NCBI GenBank assembly: GCA_002338715.1
Contig: DDIR01000086.1
Coordinates: 1,148 to 17,055 of the forward strand
DNA from: Phycisphaerales bacterium UBA1845
Lineage (GTDB): Bacteria; Planctomycetota; Phycisphaerae; UBA1845
Reading direction: 5' to 3'
Length of the DNA stretch: 15,908 bases
Shown: one piece after another, positions 1 to 7,502 of the stretch
Layout: each line of letters begins with the position of its first letter
How positions within the stretch are numbered: the first letter of the stretch is position 1
Position numbers and translations under genes: made by a program
Notes under the pieces: model-generated
Databases searched by the model: none
The model's input: the letters and a program-made list of their open reading frames with translations, nothing else
What the model was told of the DNA's origin: nothing

Positions 1-1
1 C

Positions 2-2464
2 TCCGTCACTTCGTCACTTCGTAACCCCATCACTTCGTCACTTCACCCCGGCCACCCCAAAATCGTCGACTTCGGCATCGCCCGCATGCTCGACAGCGAT
101 CAGCAAGCCGTCACGCTTGAAACGAGTGCGGGCGAGTTGGTTGGTACGCTCTGTTACATGAGCCCGGAGCAGGTGTCGGGTCAGACTCGCGACGTTGACA
201 CACGCTGTGATGTCTATGCGCTTGGCGTGATTCTGTACGAGGTGCTTGCGGGTAGCGTGCCGTTTTCGTTTCGCGGGTTGGCGATTACCGAGGCGATTCG
301 AATCGTGCGCGACGATGAGCCGGAGCGACTTGGGGCGGTCAATCCGACTTGTCGCGGTGACATCGAGACGATTGTCGGCAAGGCGATGGAGAAAGATCGC
401 GATCGGCGATACGCGTCGGCTGCTGAGTTGGCTGCAGACCTTCGTCGCTTCATGCGGGACGAGCCGATCCAAGCCCGCCCGACGACGGCGCTTTATCAAC
501 TGAGCAAGTTCGCACGCCGCAACAAGGCGCTGGTTGGGGGCGTGCTGGCCACCATGGTCGCGCTGGTTCTGGGCTTGGCTGGCAGCCTCTATTTTCTGCA
601 ACAGTCGAAGCAGCGGGCCGCGCAGTTGCAGCATGTTGCGGATTTTCAAGGGCGCATGCTGACCGAAATTGACGTGGAGGAGATGGGGCGTCAACTCATC
701 AGCGATGTTCGCAAGAGTGCGCTGAAGCGGGCGGTTGACGTTGGCGATGATGCGCTGTCGAACGGGTTCGGTGAACAGTTCGATCGGTTTGTGTCGCGAA
801 TCGATGCAACGGGTATCGCGGCGCGATTGCTGGATGAGCAAATTATTTCAAATGCGGTGATGACCGTCGATCGTGAGTTTGGTGATCAACCGATGGTTGA
901 TGCCGAGCTGCGCATGTCGCTTTCGCAGGTCTACGATTCGCTGGGGCTGTACGAGAAAGCCGCCGATCAAAGCGAGTTGGCGTATGACCGCCGGGCGGGA
1001 GCCTTGGGTGACGATCAGCCCGACACGCTTTTGTCTCTACGCAAAGTGGGGATGATGCAAGCGATGGCCGGCGACTATCCGGACGCGGTGGAGAAGGTGC
1101 AAACGGCCCTCGACGGACTGCGTCGCGCTCGCGGTGAAAACGATCGCGACACGATCCGGACCATGATGAACCTGGGCAACGTCCAGACCGACATGGGGAA
1201 CTACGAGAAAGCGGAGGCAACGTTGCAAGCGGCGTTGGATCGGTCGCGGCAGGCATTCGGCACAAACGATCGGCTGACGATCGACATCATGGGACAACTG
1301 GGCGTGATGTATCGCATCACCGAAATGCCGGACAAAGCCGAGCCCATGCTGAAGGAGGCGCTCGATGCGTCGCGCAAGACGCTGGGTGAAGATGATCTTG
1401 AAACGATTCGCCTGACGCAGAGTCTGGCGATTTTCTACAACTCGGAGCGCCGTCACAAAGAAGCGCAGCCGCTATTGATCGAGGCCTACAAAAAATGCGG
1501 TGTTCGATTGGGCGAGAACCATCCTGAGACGCTTTCGCATGGGCATAGTCTTGCAGAGAGTTACGTGCTTTCGGGCCAATACGATCTTGCGGAGCCGATC
1601 CTGCGCGATGTCCTCCAAAGGCGGCGCGACGTGCACGGGAGCGAGCATCCTGCCGTCATCCGTTCGCTTAATACGCTCTCCCATTTGTTGATGCGAACCA
1701 AGCGAAAGCCCGAAGCGGCAGACTTGCTCGAAGAAACGTATGGGCTGGCGAAGCGCGTTCTCGGTAAATCCAACAACACGACGACGGTGGCCGCATTCAA
1801 TCTCGCGAGCGCCTACAAGGAGTTGGGCGAGTACGAGCGGGCGAAGACGTACGCCGAGATTGCCTACGAGGGCCGCAGCGCCACGTTTGGCCCGGACCAC
1901 TACCGAACGCTGTTGGTCCGCGGCGAGTTGGGTGAAATCCTGATGACGGCTGGCGAGTTTGAAGAAGGGGCGGCGCTTTTTGCCGATTTGTTGACGACAC
2001 TAAGGGAAACGGACGCGCAGAAGACGAGACTGTATTCGTCGGTGCTTTCGCGTCTTGCCCAAGCCAGAATCGCGATTGGCAAATCGGCTGACGCTGAGCC
2101 ACTTTGCAGAGAGCTGCTTGCGTTTTGCGAAGAACACCTCGCGTCGTCTCCCGCGATCGTCGCCTGGGCACAGCGGCTTGTGGCCACGAGCTTGATCCAC
2201 CAGCAGAAACTGGATGACGCGAAGGCGTTGTTGGAAAAAGCGATAGAAGGTTTTTCATCGAAACTTCCCGAAGACCATTGGCATTTGGTGTACACGCGGG
2301 CGTTGTTGTATGCGGTGCAGTCGATGCTCGGTGATGAGGAATCCGTGGCCCTGCTTCGCGAAGCGGCCACGACACTCAAAGACAATCCGGAAACGATCGA
2401 CTACGACCAGCGGGCGTGGGCCATGTCTCAGTTGAATGCATTGACTGAAAGAGTTGATCACTAG
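2..2464 (+). CDS. Membrane Ser/Thr protein kinase with TPR sensor domain (5' partial)
   Basis: The frame is open to the left edge, so the N-lobe and probably the HRD catalytic loop lie outside. Seen: a PKIVDFGIAR stretch (DFG at nt 68-76), then, counting from the Met at nt 86, the activation-segment end GTLCYMSPEQ (20-29), DVYALGVILYE (42-52) and the C-lobe Arg region (DRDRRYASAAE, 104-114). A single hydrophobic segment at about 149-171 should span the membrane. From about residue 270 to the end come TPR_10/TPR_12-like repeats with a roughly 42-residue period, recognisable by recurring GENDxDTI or GENHPETL turns. The kinase should phosphorylate Ser/Thr in the cytoplasm, while the TPR part on the other side of the membrane would bind a partner; this layout is typical of planctomycete kinases. 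Substrate unknown. The translated 8-mer array at nt 5-44 occupies the place where the residues between the catalytic loop and DFG would sit, so an intact kinase cannot be assumed. Confidence 0.9.
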   Translation, partial: SVTSSLRNPITSSLHPGHPKIVDFGIARMLDSDQQAVTLETSAGELVGTLCYMSPEQVSGQTRDVDTRCDVYALGVILYEVLAGSVPFSFRGLAITEAIRIVRDDEPERLGAVNPTCRGDIETIVGKAMEKDRDRRYASAAELAADLRRFMRDEPIQARPTTALYQLSKFARRNKALVGGVLATMVALVLGLAGSLYFLQQSKQRAAQLQHVADFQGRMLTEIDVEEMGRQLISDVRKSALKRAVDVGDDALSNGFGEQFDRFVSRIDATGIAARLLDEQIISNAVMTVDREFGDQPMVDAELRMSLSQVYDSLGLYEKAADQSELAYDRRAGALGDDQPDTLLSLRKVGMMQAMAGDYPDAVEKVQTALDGLRRARGENDRDTIRTMMNLGNVQTDMGNYEKAEATLQAALDRSRQAFGTNDRLTIDIMGQLGVMYRITEMPDKAEPMLKEALDASRKTLGEDDLETIRLTQSLAIFYNSERRHKEAQPLLIEAYKKCGVRLGENHPETLSHGHSLAESYVLSGQYDLAEPILRDVLQRRRDVHGSEHPAVIRSLNTLSHLLMRTKRKPEAADLLEETYGLAKRVLGKSNNTTTVAAFNLASAYKELGEYERAKTYAEIAYEGRSATFGPDHYRTLLVRGELGEILMTAGEFEEGAALFADLLTTLRETDAQKTRLYSSVLSRLAQARIAIGKSADAEPLCRELLAFCEEHLASSPAIVAWAQRLVATSLIHQQKLDDAKALLEKAIEGFSSKLPEDHWHLVYTRALLYAVQSMLGDEESVALLREAATTLKDNPETIDYDQRAWAMSQLNALTERVDH
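5..44. repeat. Tandem array of 8-base units (GTCACTTC)
   Basis: Five consecutive 8-mers: GTCACTTC at 5-12 and 13-20, a degenerate GTAACCCC at 21-28, ATCACTTC at 29-36 and GTCACTTC at 37-44. The array may continue left of the window. It lies in the open frame of the kinase, just upstream of its DFG motif, and is translated as Ser/Thr-rich sequence. Eight is not a multiple of three, so gain or loss of one unit would shift the kinase frame. Confidence 0.85.
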
Positions 2465-2483
2465 AACTGCGTGGGTATTGGCG

Positions 2484-3248
2484 ATGGATGAAGAACAGTT
2501 GACACTGCTTGTTGACCTTCACGTTCGCCAGGAACGCCAGGGGCCCGGCGGCGCTGAGCAGACGGACCTGGCCATCGAACTGGCGCGGCTCGACAAAACA
2601 AAGCGGCTTCGGATTGCCGATGTCGGCTGTGGAACGGGCGCGTCAACCTTGCAACTCGCAGAGCGGTTGAACGCAGACATCAAAGCCGTCGACATGTTGC
2701 CGGAGTTCATCGACGCGTTGAAGAATCGTGCAGACGCCCAGGGGCTTCGAGAAAAGATACGAACGTTCACCTGCACCATGGATGCATTGCCCTTTGCCGA
2801 CGAGGAGTTCGATGTGATCTGGTCGGAAGGGGCGATTTACAACATCGGTTTCGCCAACGGTGCGAAATCCTGGAATCGCTTCTTGAAACCCGGCGGCGTA
2901 TTGGTTGTGTCGGAGATCACTTGGCTCACCGGCGAGCGTCCGTCCGAGATCAATGAATACTGGAGTATGGTTTATCCAGAGATTGCGACGGCATCTTCAA
3001 AGCTAGCCGTCCTTGAGCAATGCGGATATGCGCCGATCGGTTACTTCGTGTTGCCGGAACGTTGCTGGCTGGGCAATTACTACCGCCCCCTACAGCGTCA
3101 ATTCCCTGATTTTCTCGCGCGACACCCGGGAAACGAGCAAGCGGCATCCATCGTGGAGAACGAAGAGTCAGAAATCGCCCTCTACGAAAAGCACAAACGC
3201 TTCTACAGCTACGGCATGTACATCGCCCGAAAAGTCGCCGCCCAATGA
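2484..3248 (+). CDS. Class I SAM-dependent methyltransferase
   Basis: A 254-residue soluble protein with a Rossmann-type methyltransferase core. Motif I is ADVGCGTGAS (45-54), the acidic residue ending beta-2 is Asp70 (KAVD), and PFADEEFDVIW followed by LKPGGVLVVSE gives motifs II-III. It transfers a methyl group from S-adenosylmethionine, but the acceptor cannot be read from sequence; the fold resembles UbiE/Methyltransf_11 proteins acting on small molecules. The frame also opens at a TTG (2454) that overlaps the kinase stop, but the ATG at 2484 places MDEEQ at the N-terminus and fits better. It lies 19 bases after the kinase gene on the same strand and may be co-transcribed with it. It converges with the permease gene, only 24 bases away. 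Confidence 0.85.
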   Translation: MDEEQLTLLVDLHVRQERQGPGGAEQTDLAIELARLDKTKRLRIADVGCGTGASTLQLAERLNADIKAVDMLPEFIDALKNRADAQGLREKIRTFTCTMDALPFADEEFDVIWSEGAIYNIGFANGAKSWNRFLKPGGVLVVSEITWLTGERPSEINEYWSMVYPEIATASSKLAVLEQCGYAPIGYFVLPERCWLGNYYRPLQRQFPDFLARHPGNEQAASIVENEESEIALYEKHKRFYSYGMYIARKVAAQ

Positions 3249-3272
3249 TGACTCAGTCGTTTGCTTGAGATC

Positions 3273-4601
3273 TTATGCGTTGCGCTTTCCTGACCCGTGG
3301 CGACGGAGCAAAGCGAATCCAATGACGCCGGCTAGGATCGTGGCCAGTGTTGCAAGCGCTTCTGCCGGTCGATTCCATGCCGCAAGCGCTGCGAGGACAA
3401 GTGTGCCTGTCGTGTAGTAACCGGCGATGATGTATCTCGACTTGAATGGTTGGCTGGCTTTGTCGCCTGTTTGACGGGCGAAGAACAAAGTTGCGACGGT
3501 GCAAGCCGCTGATATTCCAAGCGTCAGCCCGAGATACGAAAGCAGATCGCGGAGTCCGGTCATGAGCACGACGACGATGATCGCAGCGCCTTGCAGCAGG
3601 ACCGATCGTGTTGGCGGTGGTTTCGGGGCGTCGAAATAACGGGGAAAGAGTCCATCCTTGGCCATCTTCGCGTAGACCCGCGGACCGGCCATCAGTATCG
3701 ACGAGACGCTGGTAGCCAATCCTGTGCAAACGATGATGCGCACCAGCCATGCGAGATTTGCGCCGCCGACTTTGGATGCAGCGATCGCGGCGATGTCCTG
3801 CTGCCCGGCGATGGATGAGACATCGGGGGCGTAAAGAAAAATCGTGTTGAGCAGTAGGTAGAAGACGGTGACCAGAATGGTGCCTTTCCACATCGCCTGC
3901 TTGACGCCGCGAGCGCCGTCCTTGGCTTCGCCTGCAACGTAGATTGCGGCATTGAATCCGCTGTAGCTCAACGAAATCCACATGACCGATGTGGCGAACG
4001 ATCCGACGCTCGACCAGGGGCTTCGCTTCTCGATCGGGAGCGTTCCGCCGCCGGACCACGTGGGCATGACGATCAACGAGTAGATGATAAAAAGCGCAAG
4101 CAATGACAGTTTGATCGCGACCAACGAGCTTTGGCTGATGGCGCCACGACGCGTATTTAGTGCATGCATCGCCGTCGCGCCGATCACCAGCACGATGGCC
4201 AGCGAGCCTTCAGGCAGCCATGTGGGTCGGGCAGCGGCTGACAGGGCGTAGGATTCAAAAGCCGTCGCAGCGTACGCCGCCGCGCCGGTGAAGCCAGCCA
4301 ACAACGATACCCAACCCGCAACGAAACCGGCGGCAGGGTGAACGAATCGCGACAGGAACAGGTATTCACCACCGCTTTCCGTGATGCGGTCGGCCAACAT
4401 GCCGTAACTGATGGCGCCGGAGATCGCGAGGGTCGCGCCGACAATCCACGCACACATGACGAGCGACGTGCTACCCAGGTCCGCGAGCGCAAACCCACTG
4501 GTCGTGAACACGCCGGCGCCAATCATGCTCGCGGCAACGAGCATGCTAAGTGCTGATGTGGAGATCAGGCGAAATTGATCGTCCGCACGCTCATCGATCA
4601 T
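3273..4601 (-). CDS. APC-superfamily amino acid permease
   Basis: 442 residues with about twelve hydrophobic segments and no signal peptide, the usual size for amino acid/polyamine/organocation transporters. The first helix carries the characteristic unwound glycine motif MIGAGVFTTSG (26-36), which in this family binds the amino acid backbone. The protein should sit in the cytoplasmic membrane and import or exchange an amino acid or related amine. Specificity cannot be assigned. Its ATG overlaps the stop codon of the upstream methyltransferase as ATGA (4598-4601), which implies one transcript and translational coupling. No gene for amino acid catabolism is adjacent, so the substrate may relate to the exported methyltransferase, but that is speculation. 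Confidence 0.88.
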   Translation of the reverse strand: MIDERADDQFRLISTSALSMLVAASMIGAGVFTTSGFALADLGSTSLVMCAWIVGATLAISGAISYGMLADRITESGGEYLFLSRFVHPAAGFVAGWVSLLAGFTGAAAYAATAFESYALSAAARPTWLPEGSLAIVLVIGATAMHALNTRRGAISQSSLVAIKLSLLALFIIYSLIVMPTWSGGGTLPIEKRSPWSSVGSFATSVMWISLSYSGFNAAIYVAGEAKDGARGVKQAMWKGTILVTVFYLLLNTIFLYAPDVSSIAGQQDIAAIAASKVGGANLAWLVRIIVCTGLATSVSSILMAGPRVYAKMAKDGLFPRYFDAPKPPPTRSVLLQGAAIIVVVLMTGLRDLLSYLGLTLGISAACTVATLFFARQTGDKASQPFKSRYIIAGYYTTGTLVLAALAAWNRPAEALATLATILAGVIGFALLRRHGSGKRNA

Positions 4602-5302
4602 GGGTGTTTGAATCGGAGGAAGTAATTCTCTTTGAACGTTGCAATCTTGGCTTCTTCAACGAACTCGAAACCGGCATCTTCGATTTCTTTGCGAAAGGCG
4701 TCCTTCCCGGCGCGGACATGGTTGAGCACCCACTCTCGCGACACGTCGGGGATGCGTTCAAAATCGATGACGACCAGTTGGCCGCCAGGTTTGACGGCTG
4801 CGAAAAGCGATGCGAGTGATTTCTGCGGAAACTCGAAATGGTGGTACACGTCGCAAATGAAGGCGACATCGATGCTGTCGCGCTGGAGCATGACATCGTC
4901 TTCGCCGCCGAGGACCGGCGTCACGTTACCGAGACCTTTGAGTTTTGAAAGTTGTCCGATGCGCTGAATGAATTTCGGTGCGATGTCCTGCGCGTAAACC
5001 CAGCCGTCCGGTCCGACAGCATGCGACATTGGCTCGACGAAAAGTCCCGTACCGGTACCGATGTCCGCGACGACATCGCCCTTGGCCAAGTGCAGGTTTT
5101 CGACGATTTCGTTGCGGGCTGCGAACACCTCGCGCGATTCAACCTCGAAGCGATGCACCCATTTGTCGACGTCGAGGTTCGGGTCGAGAAAGGCGTCGTT
5201 GATGCCCGGTTTGGAGGTAACCGGCTCGCTTCGCTTGGATGTCGTGCAGGATGTTGAAACGAGCAGAAGTGCTGACAGCAAGATGGTGGAATGGATGCGC
5301 AT
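4598..5302 (-). CDS. Exported (probable lipoprotein) SAM-dependent methyltransferase
   Basis: 234 residues from the ATG at 5302. The N-terminus MRIHSTILLSALLLVSTSC is a short signal peptide ending at Cys19; V-S-T-S-C fits the loose PROSITE lipobox although Ser at -3 is unusual. The mature part holds a complete class I methyltransferase core: ADIGTGTGLF (79-88), Asp106 at the end of beta-2, then DVAFICDVYHHFE and VKPGGQLVVIDFE. The open frame extends upstream to 5428, but that extension is polar with no domain, and AGAAAGAA precedes the 5302 ATG. The gene overlaps the permease start by four bases. An envelope location for a SAM-using enzyme is odd, because SAM is cytoplasmic. It could instead be an anchored cytoplasmic protein or have changed function. 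Acceptor unknown. Confidence 0.85.
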   Translation of the reverse strand: MRIHSTILLSALLLVSTSCTTSKRSEPVTSKPGINDAFLDPNLDVDKWVHRFEVESREVFAARNEIVENLHLAKGDVVADIGTGTGLFVEPMSHAVGPDGWVYAQDIAPKFIQRIGQLSKLKGLGNVTPVLGGEDDVMLQRDSIDVAFICDVYHHFEFPQKSLASLFAAVKPGGQLVVIDFERIPDVSREWVLNHVRAGKDAFRKEIEDAGFEFVEEAKIATFKENYFLRFKHP

Positions 5303-5943
5303 GGTCGTTCTTTCTTCTGGAGTCTCTTGGGACTTGATGTTTCGGTGCCGCGCCAATCGGCGGTTCCCATCTTCTGAGATTCCATATGATTGTTCAATGG
5401 TCGCATACGGCGAGTTTTGCGTGGACATTCTCGGACGTGGTGTGAATTGATTGAGGCGTTTGTCAATATCAGCTTGACTCTGCCACGCCAGCCCGCCTAA
5501 GAATGGGTGTCAGGGGCAAGACCGGTTGCCCAACAAGAGGCACGACTTGGGAGGTCGAGAGAGAAGCCTTTCCAGCCAGTCACCTTGCATTAGTATCCGG
5601 AAGACTCATCGAAAGTTTGTGGTTCGATTCCGCCGAATCGAAGCGCCAAACGTGTGTCGGTGGGGGAGTGAACCGATTCTAGTTTCACGAAGATGGGGGA
5701 GTCGCAAGGTGGCCAATTGTGCTCTGGGCTCAGTTTGCGCCCCTGACATTTTCAACGAAATCGAAGCGAATCAAAAACTTGGCGCAGGAGGAACACACCG
5801 GTTGGTCGGCTGACTGACCAAACGGTGAGCGCCGAGAATTCGCTTTCGTCAAAAAATACGAAGATGACATGCTCTCTCTCTTGAGTCGGGGTTCTTCAGG
5901 ATGAAAAACCCCGGCTTACTTTTTGCGCGCACCGTGAGGGCGC
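5303..5943. other. 640-base gap with several hairpins and no confident gene
   Basis: No convincing protein was recognised. A 95-codon frame on the + strand (5526-5813, TTG start) is Arg/Ser-rich, has no domain or ribosome site, and its stop falls in a hairpin loop, so it is probably not coding. Perfect or near-perfect hairpins lie at 5514-5531 (6 bp), 5623-5642 (8 bp, loop CGCC), 5796-5827 (12 bp with one mismatch) and 5885-5915 (13 bp, followed by a T-run). The right-hand part also covers the 3' flank of the CPBP gene, and the left part the upstream region of the exported methyltransferase. Confidence 0.6.
5885..5925 (+). terminator. Rho-independent terminator-like hairpin
   Basis: AGTCGGGGTTCTT (5885-5897) pairs with AAAAACCCCGGCT (5903-5915), with one G-T pair and one mismatch around a short loop, and is followed by TACTTTTTG. 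The T-run is on the + strand, so it would end a transcript coming from the left, where no gene was recognised. It may also act for the minus-strand CPBP gene ending at 5944. Confidence 0.5.
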
Positions 5944-6690
5944 TTAGGTCGTTGCGATGACGAGCAGGTTGTATGCCGCGTGGGTGCCAGCCGCAGGTCC
6001 ATATCCGCGCAGCACGAATACCGTGCCCAGGTACACGCCGGCTAATGCGCGGAAGATGAACTTTTCGGTGGAGAATGGTTCGCTGCCCATCGGTGGATGA
6101 TGATGGCCCGAAAACGCGAGTGCCGCGACGATCACCGCGATGATGGTTGTGGTCTTGGCCGGCAGACCGAGCAGGTCGGCTCCGATCATGCTCAAAACCG
6201 AAATAAGCACGAGTCGAAAAACCAGTTCTTCGTAGATCCCCGCACCGACGCCGAGAATCGATTCGGTCAATAGATTGCGATCCCCGAACGAGCCAACCGA
6301 ATCCGCGCTGAGCAGAAAATTAAACCCCATCAGCGGCAGTGCGAAGATCGCCGATTCCGCGTACATCGCGCCGATAACCTGATGACGAACGCGCCACGGT
6401 TTCTTGCTGGCCGCATGGGTGCATAGCAGAATTATGACGACGGCGAGCCCGGGCATCCACGTGCCCGTGGACCCGAACAGCTCGAAGAAAATCTGCATGA
6501 GGTTGAACGCGACGACGCGATGTTGGCCAGCCGACCACGACACGTTGGGTTCGGTGAGGATGCAGCCGATCTCGTAAAAGAGGATGAACGGGAGCAAAAA
6601 GACGAGTGACTCCAGCGGACTCGTCAGGAGCCGCGGGGCCAAGCTTCCTTGCGCTTTCTTTTTCGACTTCCTCTTCCCTGAGGTGGCCAT
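5944..6690 (-). CDS. CPBP-family intramembrane metalloprotease homologue
   Basis: 248 residues with a basic N-terminal tail (KRKSKKK) and six to eight hydrophobic helices. The three CPBP (CAAX protease and bacteriocin-processing, Rce1/Abi) motifs are present and intact: EELVFR (154-159), FSGHHH (193-198, His197 in the FxxxH position) and HAAYN (237-241). In Rce1 these residues form the metal-dependent catalytic site inside the membrane. In bacteria the targets are mostly unknown; some members give bacteriocin self-immunity or process peptides. The frame stays open upstream to 7266, but that part is antisense to the glycosylase gene. The ATG at 6690 puts the basic tail and first helix in normal positions. 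It is divergent from the glycosylase gene, 54 bases apart. Confidence 0.87.
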   Translation of the reverse strand: MATSGKRKSKKKAQGSLAPRLLTSPLESLVFLLPFILFYEIGCILTEPNVSWSAGQHRVVAFNLMQIFFELFGSTGTWMPGLAVVIILLCTHAASKKPWRVRHQVIGAMYAESAIFALPLMGFNFLLSADSVGSFGDRNLLTESILGVGAGIYEELVFRLVLISVLSMIGADLLGLPAKTTTIIAVIVAALAFSGHHHPPMGSEPFSTEKFIFRALAGVYLGTVFVLRGYGPAAGTHAAYNLLVIATT

Positions 6691-6708
6691 GATTTCATAT
6701 CGTGCCAA

Positions 6709-6737
6709 TTTCGATTCGCGTTGCAAGGGGATAAAAT
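6709..6737 (+). promoter_or_regulatory. Candidate sigma70-type promoter of the glycosylase gene, leaderless
   Basis: TAAAAT at 6732-6737 matches the -10 consensus well; a weak -35 TTTCGA (6709-6714) lies 17 bases upstream. The -10 ends exactly 7 bases before the ATG at 6745, so transcription would start at or next to the start codon. Confidence 0.4.
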
Positions 6738-6744
6738 TACCGCC

Positions 6745-7437
6745 ATGAAACGCGATGTTTCCCATCCAAATGTTGCCCAAACCACCAGGGCGTTGATGGA
6801 AATCTTCGAGAGTTTGCACGCCGCATATGGGCCGCAGCAATGGTGGCCGGCTGACTCGAACGAGGAAGTGGTCATCGGCGCGATCCTGACGCAGAACACG
6901 GCGTGGACCAATGTTGAAAAAGCCATCGCCGAGTTGAAGCGAGCCGACTGTTTGACGTTTCGCGCGATTGATGCGTTGGATGAGATCGCGCTGGCGGAGT
7001 TGATCCGGTCGGCTGGCACGTTCAGGCAGAAGGCGACGTACTTGAAGGCGTTCGCGCGGTGGCTGGTGGAGAATCACGATGGCGAACTTGATGCCGCGCT
7101 GTCGGGCGAGTTGGATGTGGTGCGCGGCGAGTTGCTGGCGCTGAAGGGCATCGGACCCGAGACTGCTGACGCGATTCTGCTGTACGCCGGCGGTCATCCG
7201 ACCTTCGTCGTGGATGCATACGCCAAGCGCGTGCTGCGCCGGCATTACTTGATTGAACCGAAGCAAACGCGTTACGAAAAAGTGCGGGCGCTATTCATGG
7301 ATGCGCTACCGCACGATGTGCGGCTATTCGACGAATATCACGCGCTGCTTGTTGAAGTTGCTAAGCGACATTGTAAGTCAACGGCGAATTGCGATGGTTG
7401 TCCTTTGGCTCATTTTGAGCACGACGGACACCTTTAA
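6745..7437 (+). CDS. HhH-GPD DNA glycosylase (endonuclease III/MagIII-like)
   Basis: 230 residues. A helix-hairpin-helix LKGIGPETADAIL (133-145) is followed by VVDAYAKRV with the catalytic Asp157, and the N-terminal ILTQNTAWTNVEKA block (48-61) is typical of this family. It should flip out a damaged base and cut its glycosidic bond, the first step of base excision repair. The Lys that gives bifunctional Nth its lyase activity (in GVGxKTA) is Glu139 here, so a monofunctional glycosylase, for instance for alkylated bases as in MagIII or archaeal relatives, is more likely. The C-terminal iron-sulfur region has Cys210, Cys216 and Cys219 but no fourth Cys; only His residues follow. The upstream TTG at 6721 is less likely than the ATG at 6745, which follows a -10 box at leaderless distance. 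Confidence 0.87.
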   Translation: MKRDVSHPNVAQTTRALMEIFESLHAAYGPQQWWPADSNEEVVIGAILTQNTAWTNVEKAIAELKRADCLTFRAIDALDEIALAELIRSAGTFRQKATYLKAFARWLVENHDGELDAALSGELDVVRGELLALKGIGPETADAILLYAGGHPTFVVDAYAKRVLRRHYLIEPKQTRYEKVRALFMDALPHDVRLFDEYHALLVEVAKRHCKSTANCDGCPLAHFEHDGHL

Positions 7438-7463
7438 CTTCATGTCCACCAGTTTTTTCAGTC

Positions 7464-7494
7464 CCCCACCCTGGAAGGGCGGGGCACCTTTTCG
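7464..7494 (+). terminator. Terminator-like hairpin between convergent genes
   Basis: CCCCACCCT (7464-7472) pairs with AGGGCGGGG (7476-7484) with one central mismatch and a GGA loop, followed by CACCTTTTC. It lies in the 65-base gap between the glycosylase and etfA stops, where a terminator is expected. The T-run is short. Confidence 0.45.
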
Positions 7495-7502
7495 ACTGTT
7501 GA

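Noticed and set aside
38..841. 267-codon minus-strand frame
   Set aside because: It is antisense to the kinase/TPR gene, whose DFG, SPEQ and TPR motifs are unmistakable; the minus translation shows no domain.
5620..5645. tRNA-like GGTTCGATTCC motif
   Set aside because: The flanking bases form a simple 8-bp hairpin (TTCGATTC/GAATCGAA); no matching acceptor stem, D-arm or anticodon arm was found upstream.
5526..5813. 95-codon + strand frame in the intergenic gap
   Set aside because: TTG start inside a hairpin, stop inside another, no ribosome site, Arg/Ser-rich with no recognisable domain.
6691..7266. N-terminal extension of the CPBP gene
   Set aside because: It is antisense to the glycosylase gene and lacks hydrophobic helices; the ATG at 6690 fits.
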